A DNA stretch of 64,000 nt from positions 682,001-746,000 of the forward strand of contig NZ_CP034438.1 in assembly GCF_003952265.1 (NCBI RefSeq), in the 5' to 3' direction. Positions 53,703-63,429 of the stretch are shown here, piece by piece; within the stretch, counting starts at the first letter, position 1, and every line of letters begins with the position of its first letter. The translations under genes were made by a program, and so were the position numbers. Under the pieces are notes generated by a model. That model saw only the letters and a program-made list of their open reading frames with translations, did no database searches and had not been told where the DNA came from. Source of the DNA: Flaviflexus salsibiostraticola. Lineage in GTDB: Bacteria > Actinomycetota > Actinomycetes > Actinomycetales > Actinomycetaceae.

Positions 53703-54785
53703 TCAGATGCTCCTTCCGTTGGTCGAGAACTGTGCGGAGAACCGGACGTCCCCTTCGACCATGTCGCGCATGTCGGCAATGCCGTGGCGGAGCATGAGGG
53801 CGCGCTCGATGCCCATGCCGAAGGCGAAGCCCGTGTACTCGTCGGGATCGATGCCCGCAGAGCGAAGAACATTGGGATTGACCATGCCGCAGCCGCCCCA
53901 TTCGATCCAGCCCGCGCCGCCCTTCTTCTGGGGGAACCAGATGTCGAGCTCCGCGCTCGGCTCGGTGAAGGGGAAGAACGAGGGACGCAGGCGGGCCTTG
54001 GCATCGGGGCCGAAGAGCGCCTTCGCGAAATGATCGAGCGTGCCCTTGAGGTGGGCCATCGTCAGCCCCCTGTCAACGGCGAGGCCCTCGATCTGATGGA
54101 ACACGGGGGTATGCGTCGCGTCGAGCGCGTCCGTGCGGAAGGTCTTGCCCGGCACGGCGATGTAGAGCGGAACGCCGCGGGACAACATCTCGTGTGCCTG
54201 AACCGGTGAGGTGTGGGTGCGCAGGACGAGGCCCGGCTGCGGATCGACTTCGCCGCCGTGCTCGACGCCCTCCACATAGAACGTGTCCTGCATCTGGCGG
54301 GCCGGATGGTCGGGGCCGAAGTTGAGGGCATCGAAGTTGAACCACTCATGCTCGACCTCGGGGCCTTCGGCGATGTCCCAACCCATGGAGATGAAGAAGT
54401 CGCTGACGTCCTCGAGCAGAACCGTCAACGGGTGGCGCGCACCGAGCGGGGTCCTGCGGGTCGGCACCGTCACGTCGACGGTCTCCTCCTCGAGAACCCG
54501 GCGGGCCGCCTCCTCCTCGAGGCGCGCGGTCGCCTCCGCGAGCGCGGCCTGGAGGGCCTTGCGTGCCCCTCCCATGATCCTGCCCGCAATCGGCTTGTCG
54601 GCCTTGTCGAGCTCCTTGATCCTCTGGTTCGCGATCGTGATGGGAGCGTGGTCGCCGCTGTGGGCGAGCCGCGCCGCCTTCAGCTCTTCAAAGGTCGTCG
54701 ACGCATGGAACGCGGCACGTGCCGCGTCGACTGCTGCCGCCACTCCTGCTTCATCGCGCGGGTCGAGCCCCGGTGCCTCAGACAT
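53703..54785 (-). CDS. pheS: Phenylalanyl-tRNA synthetase alpha subunit
   Basis: Class II catalytic subunit, 360 aa. An N-terminal coiled coil precedes the core: motif 2-like [20 protein letters not shown], then [14 protein letters not shown], and motif 3 [17 protein letters not shown] at 54785 follows AAAGG by seven bases; TAGGAT some 35 bp upstream is a probable -10. No T-box or attenuator was found in the 290-bp upstream gap. Confidence 0.95.
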   Translation of the reverse strand: MSEAPGLDPRDEAGVAAAVDAARAAFHASTTFEELKAARLAHSGDHAPITIANQRIKELDKADKPIAGRIMGGARKALQAALAEATARLEEEAARRVLEEETVDVTVPTRRTPLGARHPLTVLLEDVSDFFISMGWDIAEGPEVEHEWFNFDALNFGPDHPARQMQDTFYVEGVEHGGEVDPQPGLVLRTHTSPVQAHEMLSRGVPLYIAVPGKTFRTDALDATHTPVFHQIEGLAVDRGLTMAHLKGTLDHFAKALFGPDAKARLRPSFFPFTEPSAELDIWFPQKKGGAGWIEWGGCGMVNPNVLRSAGIDPDEYTGFAFGMGIERALMLRHGIADMRDMVEGDVRFSAQFSTNGRSI

Positions 54786-55075
54786 ATCTGCCTTTCATTC
54801 TCACTATCACTCGCCATCCTAACGCGCGCCCGCGGTCGGCTCCGCATCGACTCGTCACCCGGACCGCCCCCGTTCCGCCCCGTGCCGTGGACCTCGGGGG
54901 GAGCCCAGCACGGGCAGACACCCGAGCGCGACGAGGCGATACCGAACTGGACCCCAGCGCCAGATTCGCTGGGAAACCGCTGGTAGGAGCCTCCTCTCCG
55001 AGCGTAATGACACTGCACATCCTCACTCACCACCGCACACTGGTTATGTACATCACCTCAACGAAGGAGAATTCC

Positions 55076-55285
55076 ATGGGTGTAGGAGACAAGGCAGACA
55101 ACCAGTTCGAGGACCTCGGCGGCAAGGCCAAGGAGGGCGTCGGCAAGGCGACCGGAGACGAGAGCCTCGAGCGCGAGGGTCAGGGCGACCAGCTGAGCGC
55201 GAAGGCGAAGAAGGTCGGCGAGTCCGCGAAGGACTTCGCGAAGGATGCCGGCGATAAGGCCAAGGACCTCTTCAATAAGAAGTGA
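55076..55285 (+). CDS. CsbD-family stress protein
   Basis: A 69-aa, highly charged helical protein (GVGDKADNQFEDLGGKAKEG ... VGKATGDESLEREG) of the CsbD family. In Bacillus, CsbD is controlled by the general stress sigma factor; function is unknown. ATG at 55076 has AAGGAG six bases upstream. The C-terminal AKDFAKDAGDKAKDLF repeat resembles LEA-like helices. A strong terminator follows. Confidence 0.88.
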   Translation: MGVGDKADNQFEDLGGKAKEGVGKATGDESLEREGQGDQLSAKAKKVGESAKDFAKDAGDKAKDLFNKK

Positions 55286-55309
55286 TCATCCCCGCCGTGT
55301 GCGGAGAGG

Positions 55310-55342
55310 AGGGGGCGGGAACCGAATCGGTTCCCGCCCCCT
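55310..55342 (+). terminator. Strong hairpin terminator after csbD
   Basis: A perfect 15-bp stem AGGGGGCGGGAACCG/CGGTTCCCGCCCCCT with a 3-base AAT loop, 25 bp after the csbD stop. Confidence 0.85.
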
Positions 55343-55451
55343 CTCTATGCTCGCCTGATGCCCGCGCCCGCGCCCGCGCGACGATCAGCCGCTCGCCGAT
55401 TACGACCACAACCCCCTGCGCGAGCGCGCTGATCGCCGCTAGCCTTCACAC

Positions 55452-55772
55452 ATGAACATCACACAGGCCACATGGACCACAGCGAATAGGCTGCCCGGCG
55501 TCACCTTCGCCGTCCTCAACTCCGGCCAGTTCGCCGCTGCCCACGTGATGGTCGACGTCGCGCGCCTCGAGAAGGGTGCGTCGCTCCCGCTCAACCTGCG
55601 CGGTCGACATCGTCGCCTCTTCGTCGTGTCGGGCCACGGCCGCGTCGTCGGCGCCGATGACGTCGAGCATGCGATCGGTCCCGACACCCTCGTTGAGTGG
55701 GAGCGTGCGGAGGCCCAGGCCGCCTGGGCGGACAGCGACATGGTCGCTGTCATCGTTGAGGAGCACAGCTGA
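55452..55772 (+). CDS. Small cupin-like protein
   Basis: A 106-aa, mostly beta protein with a cupin-like flow (GRHRRLFVVSGHGRVVGADD ... GPDTLVEWERAEAQAAW). Metal ligands are not obvious. TAGCCT at 55440-55445 is six bases before ATG, so it is probably leaderless. It converges on the inositol operon and is not clearly part of it. Confidence 0.65.
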   Translation: MNITQATWTTANRLPGVTFAVLNSGQFAAAHVMVDVARLEKGASLPLNLRGRHRRLFVVSGHGRVVGADDVEHAIGPDTLVEWERAEAQAAWADSDMVAVIVEEHS

Positions 55773-55839
55773 CGCTGGACCGACCGCACGCCGCTCAGTC
55801 GCAGTCGGGCAGGTCGGCGACGACCTCCCTCGAGGGCGG

Positions 55840-57336
55840 TCAGTCCTCCCGGCGGAACGACATCGTCGCGCTGTAGGCGCCCGCCTCCGAGGGCCAGCGT
55901 GTGGTGATGGCCTTCGCGCGGGTGTAGAAGCTCACCCCTTCAGGGCCGTGGATGTGCCGGTCTCCCAGGAGGGATTCCTTCCAGCCACCGAAGGAGTAGT
56001 ACGCAACGGGGGTGGGGATGGGGACGTTGATTCCGACCATGCCCGCCTCGACATCGAGAGTGAACCTGCGGGCCATGCCGCCGTCGTTCGTGAAGATTGC
56101 GGCGCCGTTGCCGAAGGGCGAGGAGTTGACGAGGCTGATCGCCTCCTCGTAGGAGCCCGCCTCGATGATCGTGAGAACGGGCCCGAACACCTCCTGTCGG
56201 TAGAGGTCGCTGGCGGTCGATGCACCGGTGACGATCGTCGGCCCGAGGAAGTGCCCGGCCTCGCGCCCCACAACCGTGAGGCCCCGACCGTCGAGGACGA
56301 CTGTCGCACCACCGCTCTCGGCGTCGTCGATGAGGCTGATGATGCGCTGGCGCGCGGATGCCGAGATGACCGGACCCATCTGCACGCCCTCGACCATGCC
56401 ATCCCCGACCCGGATCGTCTCCGCGTGGGTCTTGACGAGCTCCGCGAGCCGGTCTCCGACACCGCCGACGGCGACGACGACGGGCAGCGCCATGCACCGC
56501 TCCCCCGCTGCCCCGAAGGCGGCGGCAGAGATGTGGGTCGCCGCGAACTCGAGGTCGGCGTCCGGCAGGACGATCGCATGATTGTTGGCCCCGCCCAGGG
56601 CCTGCACCCGCTTGCCGTGGGCTGTGGCGGTGTTCTGGATGATGTGGGCCACGGGCGTCGAGCCGACGAAGGAGACCGCGTCGATGTCGGGATGCTCGAG
56701 GATCCGGGTGACGATGTCGCGCTCGCCAGAGACGACGTTGAAGACGCCGTCCGGCAGCCCGGCCTCTTTGTACAGCCGGGCGATGATGAGCGACGCGCTC
56801 GGGGTCTGTGCGGCGGGCTTGAGGATGAAAGCGTTGCCCGTCGCTATCGCGATCGGGTGCATCCACATCGGGACCATGACCGGGAAGTTGAACGGGCAGA
56901 TCCCCGCGACGACACCGACCGGCTGGCGGATCGAGTGAACATCGACGCCGGTTGAGACATCGGAGGAGTATTCCCCCTTGAGCGCCGATGCGATCCCACA
57001 GGCGAAGTCGAGGGTCTCTCGGCCGCGCTGAATCTCTCCGATCGCGTCCGAATAGTCCTTACCGTGCTCGGTGACGATTGCGCGCGCAATCTCGTCCTGG
57101 TGGGCGAGTACCAGCTCCCTCATCCGGAACATGATCGCCGTGCGCTTTGCGAGGGGGGTCTTCGCCCATTCCCGCTGTGCCTCTGACGCGGTGCGGACCG
57201 CATGATCGAGATCGACCCCCGACGCCTCGAGAAGCTCGCCGATGATCTCACCGGTCGCCGGGTTCTCGACTGGAATCCGGCCCGCCGGGTTGCCAGCGTA
57301 CTGCTCGCCGCCAATCCACTGCTGAATCGTCCTCAT
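55840..57336 (-). CDS. iolA: Methylmalonate-semialdehyde dehydrogenase (inositol pathway)
   Basis: Oxidises malonic semialdehyde to acetyl-CoA in inositol breakdown. The 498-aa aldehyde dehydrogenase has GICPFNFPVMVPMWM, GSTPVAHIIQ and the MMSDH-type active site AAGERCMALPVVV with the catalytic Cys, lacking the usual general-base Glu (QALGGANNHAIV). ATG at 57336 has AAGGAG nine bases upstream. It is separated from iolD by 165 bp with its own promoter. Confidence 0.92.
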   Translation of the reverse strand: MRTIQQWIGGEQYAGNPAGRIPVENPATGEIIGELLEASGVDLDHAVRTASEAQREWAKTPLAKRTAIMFRMRELVLAHQDEIARAIVTEHGKDYSDAIGEIQRGRETLDFACGIASALKGEYSSDVSTGVDVHSIRQPVGVVAGICPFNFPVMVPMWMHPIAIATGNAFILKPAAQTPSASLIIARLYKEAGLPDGVFNVVSGERDIVTRILEHPDIDAVSFVGSTPVAHIIQNTATAHGKRVQALGGANNHAIVLPDADLEFAATHISAAAFGAAGERCMALPVVVAVGGVGDRLAELVKTHAETIRVGDGMVEGVQMGPVISASARQRIISLIDDAESGGATVVLDGRGLTVVGREAGHFLGPTIVTGASTASDLYRQEVFGPVLTIIEAGSYEEAISLVNSSPFGNGAAIFTNDGGMARRFTLDVEAGMVGINVPIPTPVAYYSFGGWKESLLGDRHIHGPEGVSFYTRAKAITTRWPSEAGAYSATMSFRRED

Positions 57337-57391
57337 GTCGGAGCTCCTTCGCTCATTGCCGCCGGCACCGCGCACCGGGGATCAAATGTTC

Positions 57392-57425
57392 TGACAAATA
57401 TCTCAAAACTCCGGCCCAGTTTCAA
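57392..57425 (-). promoter_or_regulatory. Candidate iolA promoter with TGTCA element
   Basis: TTGAAA (57420-57425) and GATATT (57397-57402) are 17 bp apart on the minus strand, and TGTCA (57392-57396) follows the -10 directly. The same pentamer marks the other inositol promoters here. Confidence 0.5.
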
Positions 57426-57501
57426 ACATAAGCGCTGGCATCTTGAGACTGTCGGCCATCACGAGACGCATTGCCACCGCCGCAGGGTCCAGCCGGGAGG
57501 C

Positions 57502-59379
57502 TCAGAACCACCTCTGCTCGCGCTTCGCCTCGACGTAGGAGGCACGGGCCTTCTGCGTCGATTCGATGCGGGACACCTCCGAGACCGGCACATCCCACCA
57601 CGAGGTGCTGGGCGGGTTCGGGCCGGTGGGGTCCGTTTCGATGTAGATCATCGTCGCCCGGGTCGACGCCTGTGCGGCACGGTAGGCCTCCCTGAACTCG
57701 TCAATCGTCGCCACCCTGAGGACGTGGACACCCCAGGACTCCGCGTTCTTCGCCAGGTCGACCGGGACGAGGTCACCATCATCCGTGTGGGACCCACCCA
57801 TGCGGTACCGCGTGCCGAACCGCTGCGAGCCCACGGACTCCGAGAGCCCGCCGATCGAGGCGAAGCCGTGGTTCTGCAGAAGCACGACGATCACCTTGAG
57901 ACGCTCCTGCACAATGGTCGCGAGCTCCATCGGCAGCATTTGATACGTTCCGTCGCCGACGATGGCGACGACCTCAGAGTCGGGACGCGCCATCTTCACG
58001 CCCATGGCAGCAGGGATCTCGTACCCCATCGCTGAGAACGCATACTCAACGTGGTATTGCACCGGCGTCCTCGCGCGCCAGAGCGCCTGGAGATCGCCCG
58101 GCATCGAGCCCGCCGCATTGATGAGGACGTCGTCATCACCCATCATCTCGTTGAGCGCACCGAACACCTCGATCTGGGCCGGCAGCGGATCATTGCGCGT
58201 CGAATAGCACTCGTCGGTGACCTTCTGCCACGCCGCCCGCTCCCGCTCGATCCTGTCGGCGTACTCGGTGGAGACTCGATGGTCACCGAGTGCCGCGGTC
58301 AGGTCCGCCAGCGCCTCCCGCGCGTCCGCGACGAGCATCTCCGCGCCGTTCTTCACGGCGTCGAACGGCTTGACGTTGATGTTGAGGAAGCGGACGTTCG
58401 GGTCCTTGAACTGCGTGCGCGACGCTGTCGTGAAATCTGAGTACCGGGTGCCGATGCCGATGATGAGGTCCGCCTCTTCGGCGAGATGGTTGGCCGAGGC
58501 CGCACCTGTCGAACCGACTCCGCCGACCGACTGCGGGCTCTCGAAGCTGATGGCACCCTTGCCCGCCTGGGTATCGGCAACGGGGATCCCCGTCGCCGCC
58601 GCGAAGGCCCGCAGCTCCTCCGCTGCCTCGGAGTAGATGACGCCGCCTCCCGCGATGACGAGTGGGCGCTCCGCGGATCTGATGAGGTCGATGGCGCGGG
58701 CAAGGGCCGCCCTGTCCGGGCGGGGGCGGCGTACGTGCCAGACGCGCTGTGCGAATGCGTCGGCGGGGAAGTCATAGGCCTCGGCCTGAACATCCTGTGG
58801 CATGGCGAGGGTGACCGCGCCCGTGTCGGCAGGGTCCGTCAACGCCCGCATGGCCTGCATGAGCGAGGGCAGGAGCTGCTCGGGCCGGTTGATCCGGTCG
58901 AAGAAGACGGAGACCGGCCGGAATGCATCATTGACGGAGGTGTCGAGAGTCTGGGGGTTCTCCACCTGCTGGAGGACGGGATCGGGGATCCGGTTGGCGA
59001 ACTGGTCCGAGGGCAGAAGCAGAACCGGCAGCCGGTTTGTCGTCGCGACCGCCGCGCCCGTCACCATGTTGAGGGCACCGGGCCCGATGGACGAGGTGCA
59101 CGCCATCGTCTGGAGCCTGTTCTTCGCCTTCGCGAAGGCCGCCGCGGCGTTGACCTGGCCCTGTTCGTTTCGCGGCATGTAGTAGGGCATCGACCCGCCG
59201 TCCGGTGCCGGGTCGATCTCGTTCTGGAGCAGAGCCTGGCCGAGCCCAGCGACATTGCCGTGCCCGAAGATTCCGAAGGTGCCGGCGAAGAAGCGCTGGG
59301 TGTGCCCGTCCCTCTCGACGTACTGGTTGATGAGGAAGCGGATCGTCGCCTGCGCGACCGTGAGCCGGATCGTCTCCAT
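57502..59379 (-). CDS. iolD: 3D-(3,5/4)-trihydroxycyclohexane-1,2-dione hydrolase
   Basis: TPP-dependent ring-opening enzyme of inositol catabolism. The 625-aa protein has the acetolactate-synthase-like three-domain fold, with N-terminal FGIFGHGNVAGLGQAL and the TPP/Mg site VAIVGDGTYQMLPMELAT ... NHGFASIGGLSESVGS. ATG at 59379 is one base after the iolB stop. Confidence 0.94.
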   Translation of the reverse strand: METIRLTVAQATIRFLINQYVERDGHTQRFFAGTFGIFGHGNVAGLGQALLQNEIDPAPDGGSMPYYMPRNEQGQVNAAAAFAKAKNRLQTMACTSSIGPGALNMVTGAAVATTNRLPVLLLPSDQFANRIPDPVLQQVENPQTLDTSVNDAFRPVSVFFDRINRPEQLLPSLMQAMRALTDPADTGAVTLAMPQDVQAEAYDFPADAFAQRVWHVRRPRPDRAALARAIDLIRSAERPLVIAGGGVIYSEAAEELRAFAAATGIPVADTQAGKGAISFESPQSVGGVGSTGAASANHLAEEADLIIGIGTRYSDFTTASRTQFKDPNVRFLNINVKPFDAVKNGAEMLVADAREALADLTAALGDHRVSTEYADRIERERAAWQKVTDECYSTRNDPLPAQIEVFGALNEMMGDDDVLINAAGSMPGDLQALWRARTPVQYHVEYAFSAMGYEIPAAMGVKMARPDSEVVAIVGDGTYQMLPMELATIVQERLKVIVVLLQNHGFASIGGLSESVGSQRFGTRYRMGGSHTDDGDLVPVDLAKNAESWGVHVLRVATIDEFREAYRAAQASTRATMIYIETDPTGPNPPSTSWWDVPVSEVSRIESTQKARASYVEAKREQRWF

Positions 59380-59380
59380 G

Positions 59381-60271
59381 TCAGTTCTCCTCGTTGAGGG
59401 CCGTGAAGGGCACTCGAGGGTCGATGTCGCCCTCGTGCCATGTCTCCCGCTGCCAGGTGTGGCACGGGTCGTCGGTCATGAGCCAGGTTGCGTCCTCGGC
59501 AGGCCCACCCATGACATTGAGGTAGTAGAGGTCATGGCCGGGGGCGGCCACCGAGGGGCCGTGGTAGCCCCACGGCACGAGGACCGTGTCACCGCTCCGC
59601 ACCTCCGCGCACACGTCGATGGACTTCGCGGAAGAGTAGACCCGCTGGAGTCCGAATCCCTCGGTCGAGCCACCGGGGCCGCCCTCGCGGACCTCGAAGT
59701 AGTAGATCTCCTCGAGCTCGCGCTCGACTTCGGAGTGCTCGTCATGTTTGTGCGGCGGATAGGATGACCAGTTCCCACCCGGGGTCAGGACCTCGCACAC
59801 GAGCAGACGGGACGTCTCGACCGCGTTGCCGAGCGCGTAGTTGTTGACCTGACGCGTCATGATCCCCGAGCCGCGGATGCCGGTCTTCACGTCGGTGCGG
59901 GGACAGTGCCGAACGGGCAGGTCCTTCGATGCCACCGCCGCCGGCAGGGCGAAGCGACCCGACCTCGTCGCCGTCAGTCGGAAGGACTTCCCTCGCGGGA
60001 TGAAGAGGTAATCGGTGATGTCGCTGAAGACCGACTCCCGACCCGCGAGCTCATAGGAGACACCGTCAACGATGACGGTCGCTGCGCCGGACAGGGGCAG
60101 AACGAGCAGCTCGGTCACGCCGGTGTCGACCTCGACCGTCTCGCCCTCGGCGAGTGCCGCGATTCTGAGCGAGCAGAACTCCCACCCGGCGCGGGCAGCT
60201 GTCACGACCGTGTCGAAGGGGCCCTCCGCGGTCTCCCCCGCCCGAATCACGTACCTGTCATTGTCATTCAT
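59381..60271 (-). CDS. iolB: 5-deoxy-glucuronate isomerase
   Basis: Converts 5-deoxy-glucuronate to 2-deoxy-5-keto-gluconate. A bicupin with metal site region SSYPPHKHDEHSEVERELEE and GDTVLVPWGYHGP. About 296 aa. ATG at 60271 is preferred for GGAG five bases upstream; a GTG at 60277 overlapping the iolC stop is the alternative. Confidence 0.93.
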   Translation of the reverse strand: MNDNDRYVIRAGETAEGPFDTVVTAARAGWEFCSLRIAALAEGETVEVDTGVTELLVLPLSGAATVIVDGVSYELAGRESVFSDITDYLFIPRGKSFRLTATRSGRFALPAAVASKDLPVRHCPRTDVKTGIRGSGIMTRQVNNYALGNAVETSRLLVCEVLTPGGNWSSYPPHKHDEHSEVERELEEIYYFEVREGGPGGSTEGFGLQRVYSSAKSIDVCAEVRSGDTVLVPWGYHGPSVAAPGHDLYYLNVMGGPAEDATWLMTDDPCHTWQRETWHEGDIDPRVPFTALNEEN

Positions 60272-60273
60272 GT

Positions 60274-61230
60274 TCACTCCGCTTCATGATCGTGGGCCGT
60301 GCCGATGAGGTCGAGGACCTCGCGCTCGTAGGGCATGGCCGTCGAGCATTCGAGGCGGGAGGCGACGATGGCGCCCGCCGCCGAGGCGAACTCGATCGCC
60401 CGCCGCAGATCCCAGCCCAGGATGAGCGCGTGACTGAGCGAACCCGCAAACGCATCACCGGCGCCCAGACCGTTGACAACCTCGACGGGGGTGACGGGAA
60501 CCTCGATCCGCTCATCCGCCGTCTTCGCGAGGGTTCCCCGGGGACCCTGCTTGACGATCGCCAGTTCAATGCCGCGCTCGAGCAGCGCATCCGCAGCGCG
60601 ATCCGGGTCGCTCTCACCCACGGCGATCTCGCACTCCTCGCGATTCCCGACGGCCACATTGACGCTCTCGAGGACGGCCGAGATCTCACGAGTCGCCGTC
60701 TCTGCGCTCTCCCAGAACATGGGGCGGTAGTCGAGGTCGGCAATCGTCCACCTGGCCCTGTCCCGCAGCCGGAGCGCGAAGTAATGCGCCGAGCGCGAGG
60801 GCTCCTCGCACAGTCCCGTGCCGGAGAAGAGGAACACCTTCGCGTCCCGCACCGCATTCTCCGGAATGTCGGCGGCGCGCAGCTGCAGATCCGGGGCCGA
60901 GGGCTCCCGGTAGAAGTAGAGCGGGAAATCGTCGGGCGGGAAGATCTCGCAGAAGGTCACGGGCGTGTTGAAGGCCCTGTTGATGATGACGAACTCATCG
61001 GAGACACCCAGCCGGGTCATCTCCGAGCGGACGAAGCGTCCGAACGGATCGTCGCCGACCCCGGTGATGGCGGCGGCCGAATGGCCCATGCGGGCTGCCG
61101 CCACGGCGACATTCGTCGGCGATCCGCCGAGGAACTTGCCGAAGGACGTGACGTCTTCGAGACCGACGCCGATCTGGAGCGGGTAGATGTCGACGCCGGA
61201 CCTGCCGATCGTGAGGACGTCAACGGCCAT
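60274..61230 (-). CDS. iolC: 5-dehydro-2-deoxygluconokinase
   Basis: PfkB-family kinase phosphorylating 2-deoxy-5-keto-gluconate. The 318-aa protein shows KFLGGSPTNVAVAAARMG and the catalytic NGLGAGDAFAGSL. ATG at 61230 has AAGGAG upstream. First gene of iolC-B-D(-A), divergent from the GntR regulator. Confidence 0.92.
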   Translation of the reverse strand: MAVDVLTIGRSGVDIYPLQIGVGLEDVTSFGKFLGGSPTNVAVAAARMGHSAAAITGVGDDPFGRFVRSEMTRLGVSDEFVIINRAFNTPVTFCEIFPPDDFPLYFYREPSAPDLQLRAADIPENAVRDAKVFLFSGTGLCEEPSRSAHYFALRLRDRARWTIADLDYRPMFWESAETATREISAVLESVNVAVGNREECEIAVGESDPDRAADALLERGIELAIVKQGPRGTLAKTADERIEVPVTPVEVVNGLGAGDAFAGSLSHALILGWDLRRAIEFASAAGAIVASRLECSTAMPYEREVLDLIGTAHDHEAE

Positions 61231-61263
61231 GGCATCTCCTTCCGCGTCATCGAGGCATTTCCC

Positions 61264-61292
61264 ATCATCGGCGACCTGTCATATTTAGTCAA
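61264..61292 (-). promoter_or_regulatory. iolC promoter with overlapping TGTCA/TAGTCAA element
   Basis: TTGACT (61287-61292) and GATGAT (61264-61269) are 17 bp apart on the minus strand. TGTCATATTTAGTCAA (61277-61292, plus strand) overlaps the -35, where a repressor would block polymerase. Confidence 0.55.
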
Positions 61293-61405
61293 TTGCGCGC
61301 GAACTCCTGCCATGACCGCGACGATGGAGGAGAACGTGCTTTACAAATACCGGCTCTGGCGGCTTAATGTTAAGTTGCCGTTCCCATCCACGAGAGATCA
61401 TCGCC

Positions 61406-62164
61406 ATGACCCCCGACACGCTTGATTCGCCCTACATCGTTGACATCCGCCTGGAGCGCGAGTCGACGGTCCCGCTGTATCAGCAGATCGCCGAACCGCT
61501 GACAAAGCTCATCATGTCAGGCGCCATCGAGCCGGGCCGACTCATCGAGGACGAGGTCTCCCTCGCCCAGCGCCTCGATGTATCACGCCCGACTGCGCGG
61601 CGCGCACTGCAGGAGCTCGTCAGCAGCGGCCTGCTCGTCCGCAGGCGCGGAGTGGGAACCCGCGTCACGCCGACACACGTCCACCGCCAGATCGGGCTCA
61701 CCTCGCTCAATGCGGATCTGGAGGCGGCCGGCTACGTGACGCGGACGGAGGTGCTGAACTACCAGGTCCAGCTCGCCGACGAGGACCAGGCCGCGAGACT
61801 CGCCTGCGACATCGGCGACGAGGTGGTCGTCATCGAGCGGCTTCGGTGGATCAACGACAGGCCGCTGGGGATCATGCACAATACGATCCCTGCACCGGTC
61901 GCCCCCTCGCTCACCGAGCTCACGCAGAAGGGCCTGTACGCCTGCCTGTCCGAGCGCGGTGTCAGGCTCGCGACCGGGGCGCAGACCATCGGCGCACGGG
62001 TGGCCAGCGAACGCGAGGCGAACCTCCTCGCCATCGCGACCGGCGCGCCGCTTCTCTCAATCGAGCGGACGGCCTACGACGCCTCCGGGGACATCGTCGA
62101 GTTCGGCAGGCACGTCTACGACGCAACCCAGTACAACATCACGATCCCCCTCGTTGCGGACTGA
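61406..62164 (+). CDS. GntR-family regulator, HutC subfamily
   Basis: A 252-aa transcription factor. N-terminal winged helix (LYQQIAEPLTKLIMSGAIEPG ... SRPTARRALQELVSSGLLVRRRG) and a C-terminal UTRA ligand domain (IERLRWINDRPLGIMHNTIP ... GDIVEFGRHVYDATQYNITI). Likely senses an inositol-pathway intermediate and controls the flanking iol genes (inference from position). ATG at 61406; no strong SD, so its start is less certain. Confidence 0.88.
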   Translation: MTPDTLDSPYIVDIRLERESTVPLYQQIAEPLTKLIMSGAIEPGRLIEDEVSLAQRLDVSRPTARRALQELVSSGLLVRRRGVGTRVTPTHVHRQIGLTSLNADLEAAGYVTRTEVLNYQVQLADEDQAARLACDIGDEVVVIERLRWINDRPLGIMHNTIPAPVAPSLTELTQKGLYACLSERGVRLATGAQTIGARVASEREANLLAIATGAPLLSIERTAYDASGDIVEFGRHVYDATQYNITIPLVAD

Positions 62165-62210
62165 CGCAGTCTCGGGATACGTCGCGCGGCCCCAGCAGAC
62201 AAGGACGCTT

Positions 62211-62254
62211 TGTCATAACAATTACTTGACAGGGCTCGGCCATGTACCTAACCT
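62211..62254 (+). promoter_or_regulatory. Promoter of the transaldolase gene with TGTCA...TGACA palindrome
   Basis: TTGACA (62226-62231) and TAACCT (62249-62254) are exactly 17 bp apart. TGTCA (62211-62215) and TGACA (62227-62231) form an inverted repeat ending on the -35, a good GntR-type operator candidate. Confidence 0.65.
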
Positions 62255-62290
62255 GGGGCCAAAATCTTCCCGGCCGGCAAAGGAGCAGAC

Positions 62291-63370
62291 ATGGGCGGTT
62301 TCCGCTACACCGAGGGACCTCTTCTCGACGCGACGCGCCGGTTCGACACTGTGCTGTGGAACGATTCGTCGGATCTCGACGAGCTGAGCCTGTCCCTCAC
62401 ATTCGGCGGTGTCGGCGCGACGTGCAATCCCGCGATCGCCTACACGACGCTGAGCACACGCCGCGACCTGTGGAATCCGCGCATCAGGACCATCGCCGAT
62501 GAGCACCCGACGTGGGGTGAGTCGCGGATCGCCTGGCAGGCGATCAAGGACATGTCGGTCGAGGCGGCTGCGCTTCTCAGGCCCGCCTTCGAGGCGTCGG
62601 GGGGACGTGATGGTCGGCTCTCCATGCAGACGGACCCGCGCCTCATGCGCGACGCGGCGGCCCTCGCCGATCAGGCCGAGGAGTTCCACCGGCTCGCCGA
62701 CAACATTGTCGTCAAGATTCCGGCGACGAAGACCGGCCTTGAGGCGATCGAGGAGGCGACGGCGCGCGGCGTCTCGATCAACGTGACCGTGTCGTTCTCC
62801 GTGCCGCAGGCGGTCGCCGCCGCCGAGGCCATCGAGCGTGGACTCGAGACGCGCATGCGGGCCGGACACGACGTCTCGCACATGGGCCCCGTTGTCACGA
62901 TTATGGTCGGCAGGCTCGATGACTGGCTCAAGGCCGTCGTCGCACGCGACCGCATCTTCATCGATCATTCCGCCCTCGACTGGGCCGGCATCGCCACCGT
63001 CAAGAAGACCTATGGGATCTTCCAGGAGCGCAGATTCACCCCGCGGCTGCTCGTCGCGGCCTTCCGCAACCCACTCCAGTGGGCCGAGTTCCAGGGCGGT
63101 GACCTCGTCGTCTCTCCGCCCTTTGCGTGGCAGACGCTCATCAACGACTCCGACTACGTCGTCGAGGAGCGCATGTCAGTGCCCGTCCCCGATCACGTCA
63201 TCGACCAGCTCCGCCGCATCCCTGATTTCGTGCGGGCCTACGATGAGGACGGGATGACCATCGACGAGTTCGAGAGCTTCGGACCGTCCGCGCGCACACT
63301 GCGCCAGTTCCTCGAGGCCGACAACGACCTCGACGTGCTCGTCCGAGATATTCTCCTGCCCGCCCAGTAG
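62291..63370 (+). CDS. Transaldolase-family protein in the inositol locus
   Basis: A 359-aa (beta/alpha)8 enzyme. TFGGVGATCNPAIAYTTL and the Schiff-base lysine in NIVVKIPATKTGLEAI are transaldolase hallmarks, as is INVTVSFSVPQAVAAAEAI. Position suggests it acts on a product of inositol breakdown, or rearranges the resulting triose and hexose phosphates. It is not a classical IolJ aldolase. AAGGAG precedes the ATG. Confidence 0.85.
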   Translation: MGGFRYTEGPLLDATRRFDTVLWNDSSDLDELSLSLTFGGVGATCNPAIAYTTLSTRRDLWNPRIRTIADEHPTWGESRIAWQAIKDMSVEAAALLRPAFEASGGRDGRLSMQTDPRLMRDAAALADQAEEFHRLADNIVVKIPATKTGLEAIEEATARGVSINVTVSFSVPQAVAAAEAIERGLETRMRAGHDVSHMGPVVTIMVGRLDDWLKAVVARDRIFIDHSALDWAGIATVKKTYGIFQERRFTPRLLVAAFRNPLQWAEFQGGDLVVSPPFAWQTLINDSDYVVEERMSVPVPDHVIDQLRRIPDFVRAYDEDGMTIDEFESFGPSARTLRQFLEADNDLDVLVRDILLPAQ

Positions 63371-63429
63371 CAGGGCCGCGCAGACCTATGCTTGACGTAT
63401 CCCACCCGCCTAGAGAATCGACTGCTCAC

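Noticed and set aside
54786..55075. T-box or Phe attenuator upstream of pheS
   Set aside because: No T-box consensus (AGGGTGGNACCGCG type), no run of Phe codons in a leader peptide and no competing hairpins; a GGGCGGAACGG stretch was only superficially similar.
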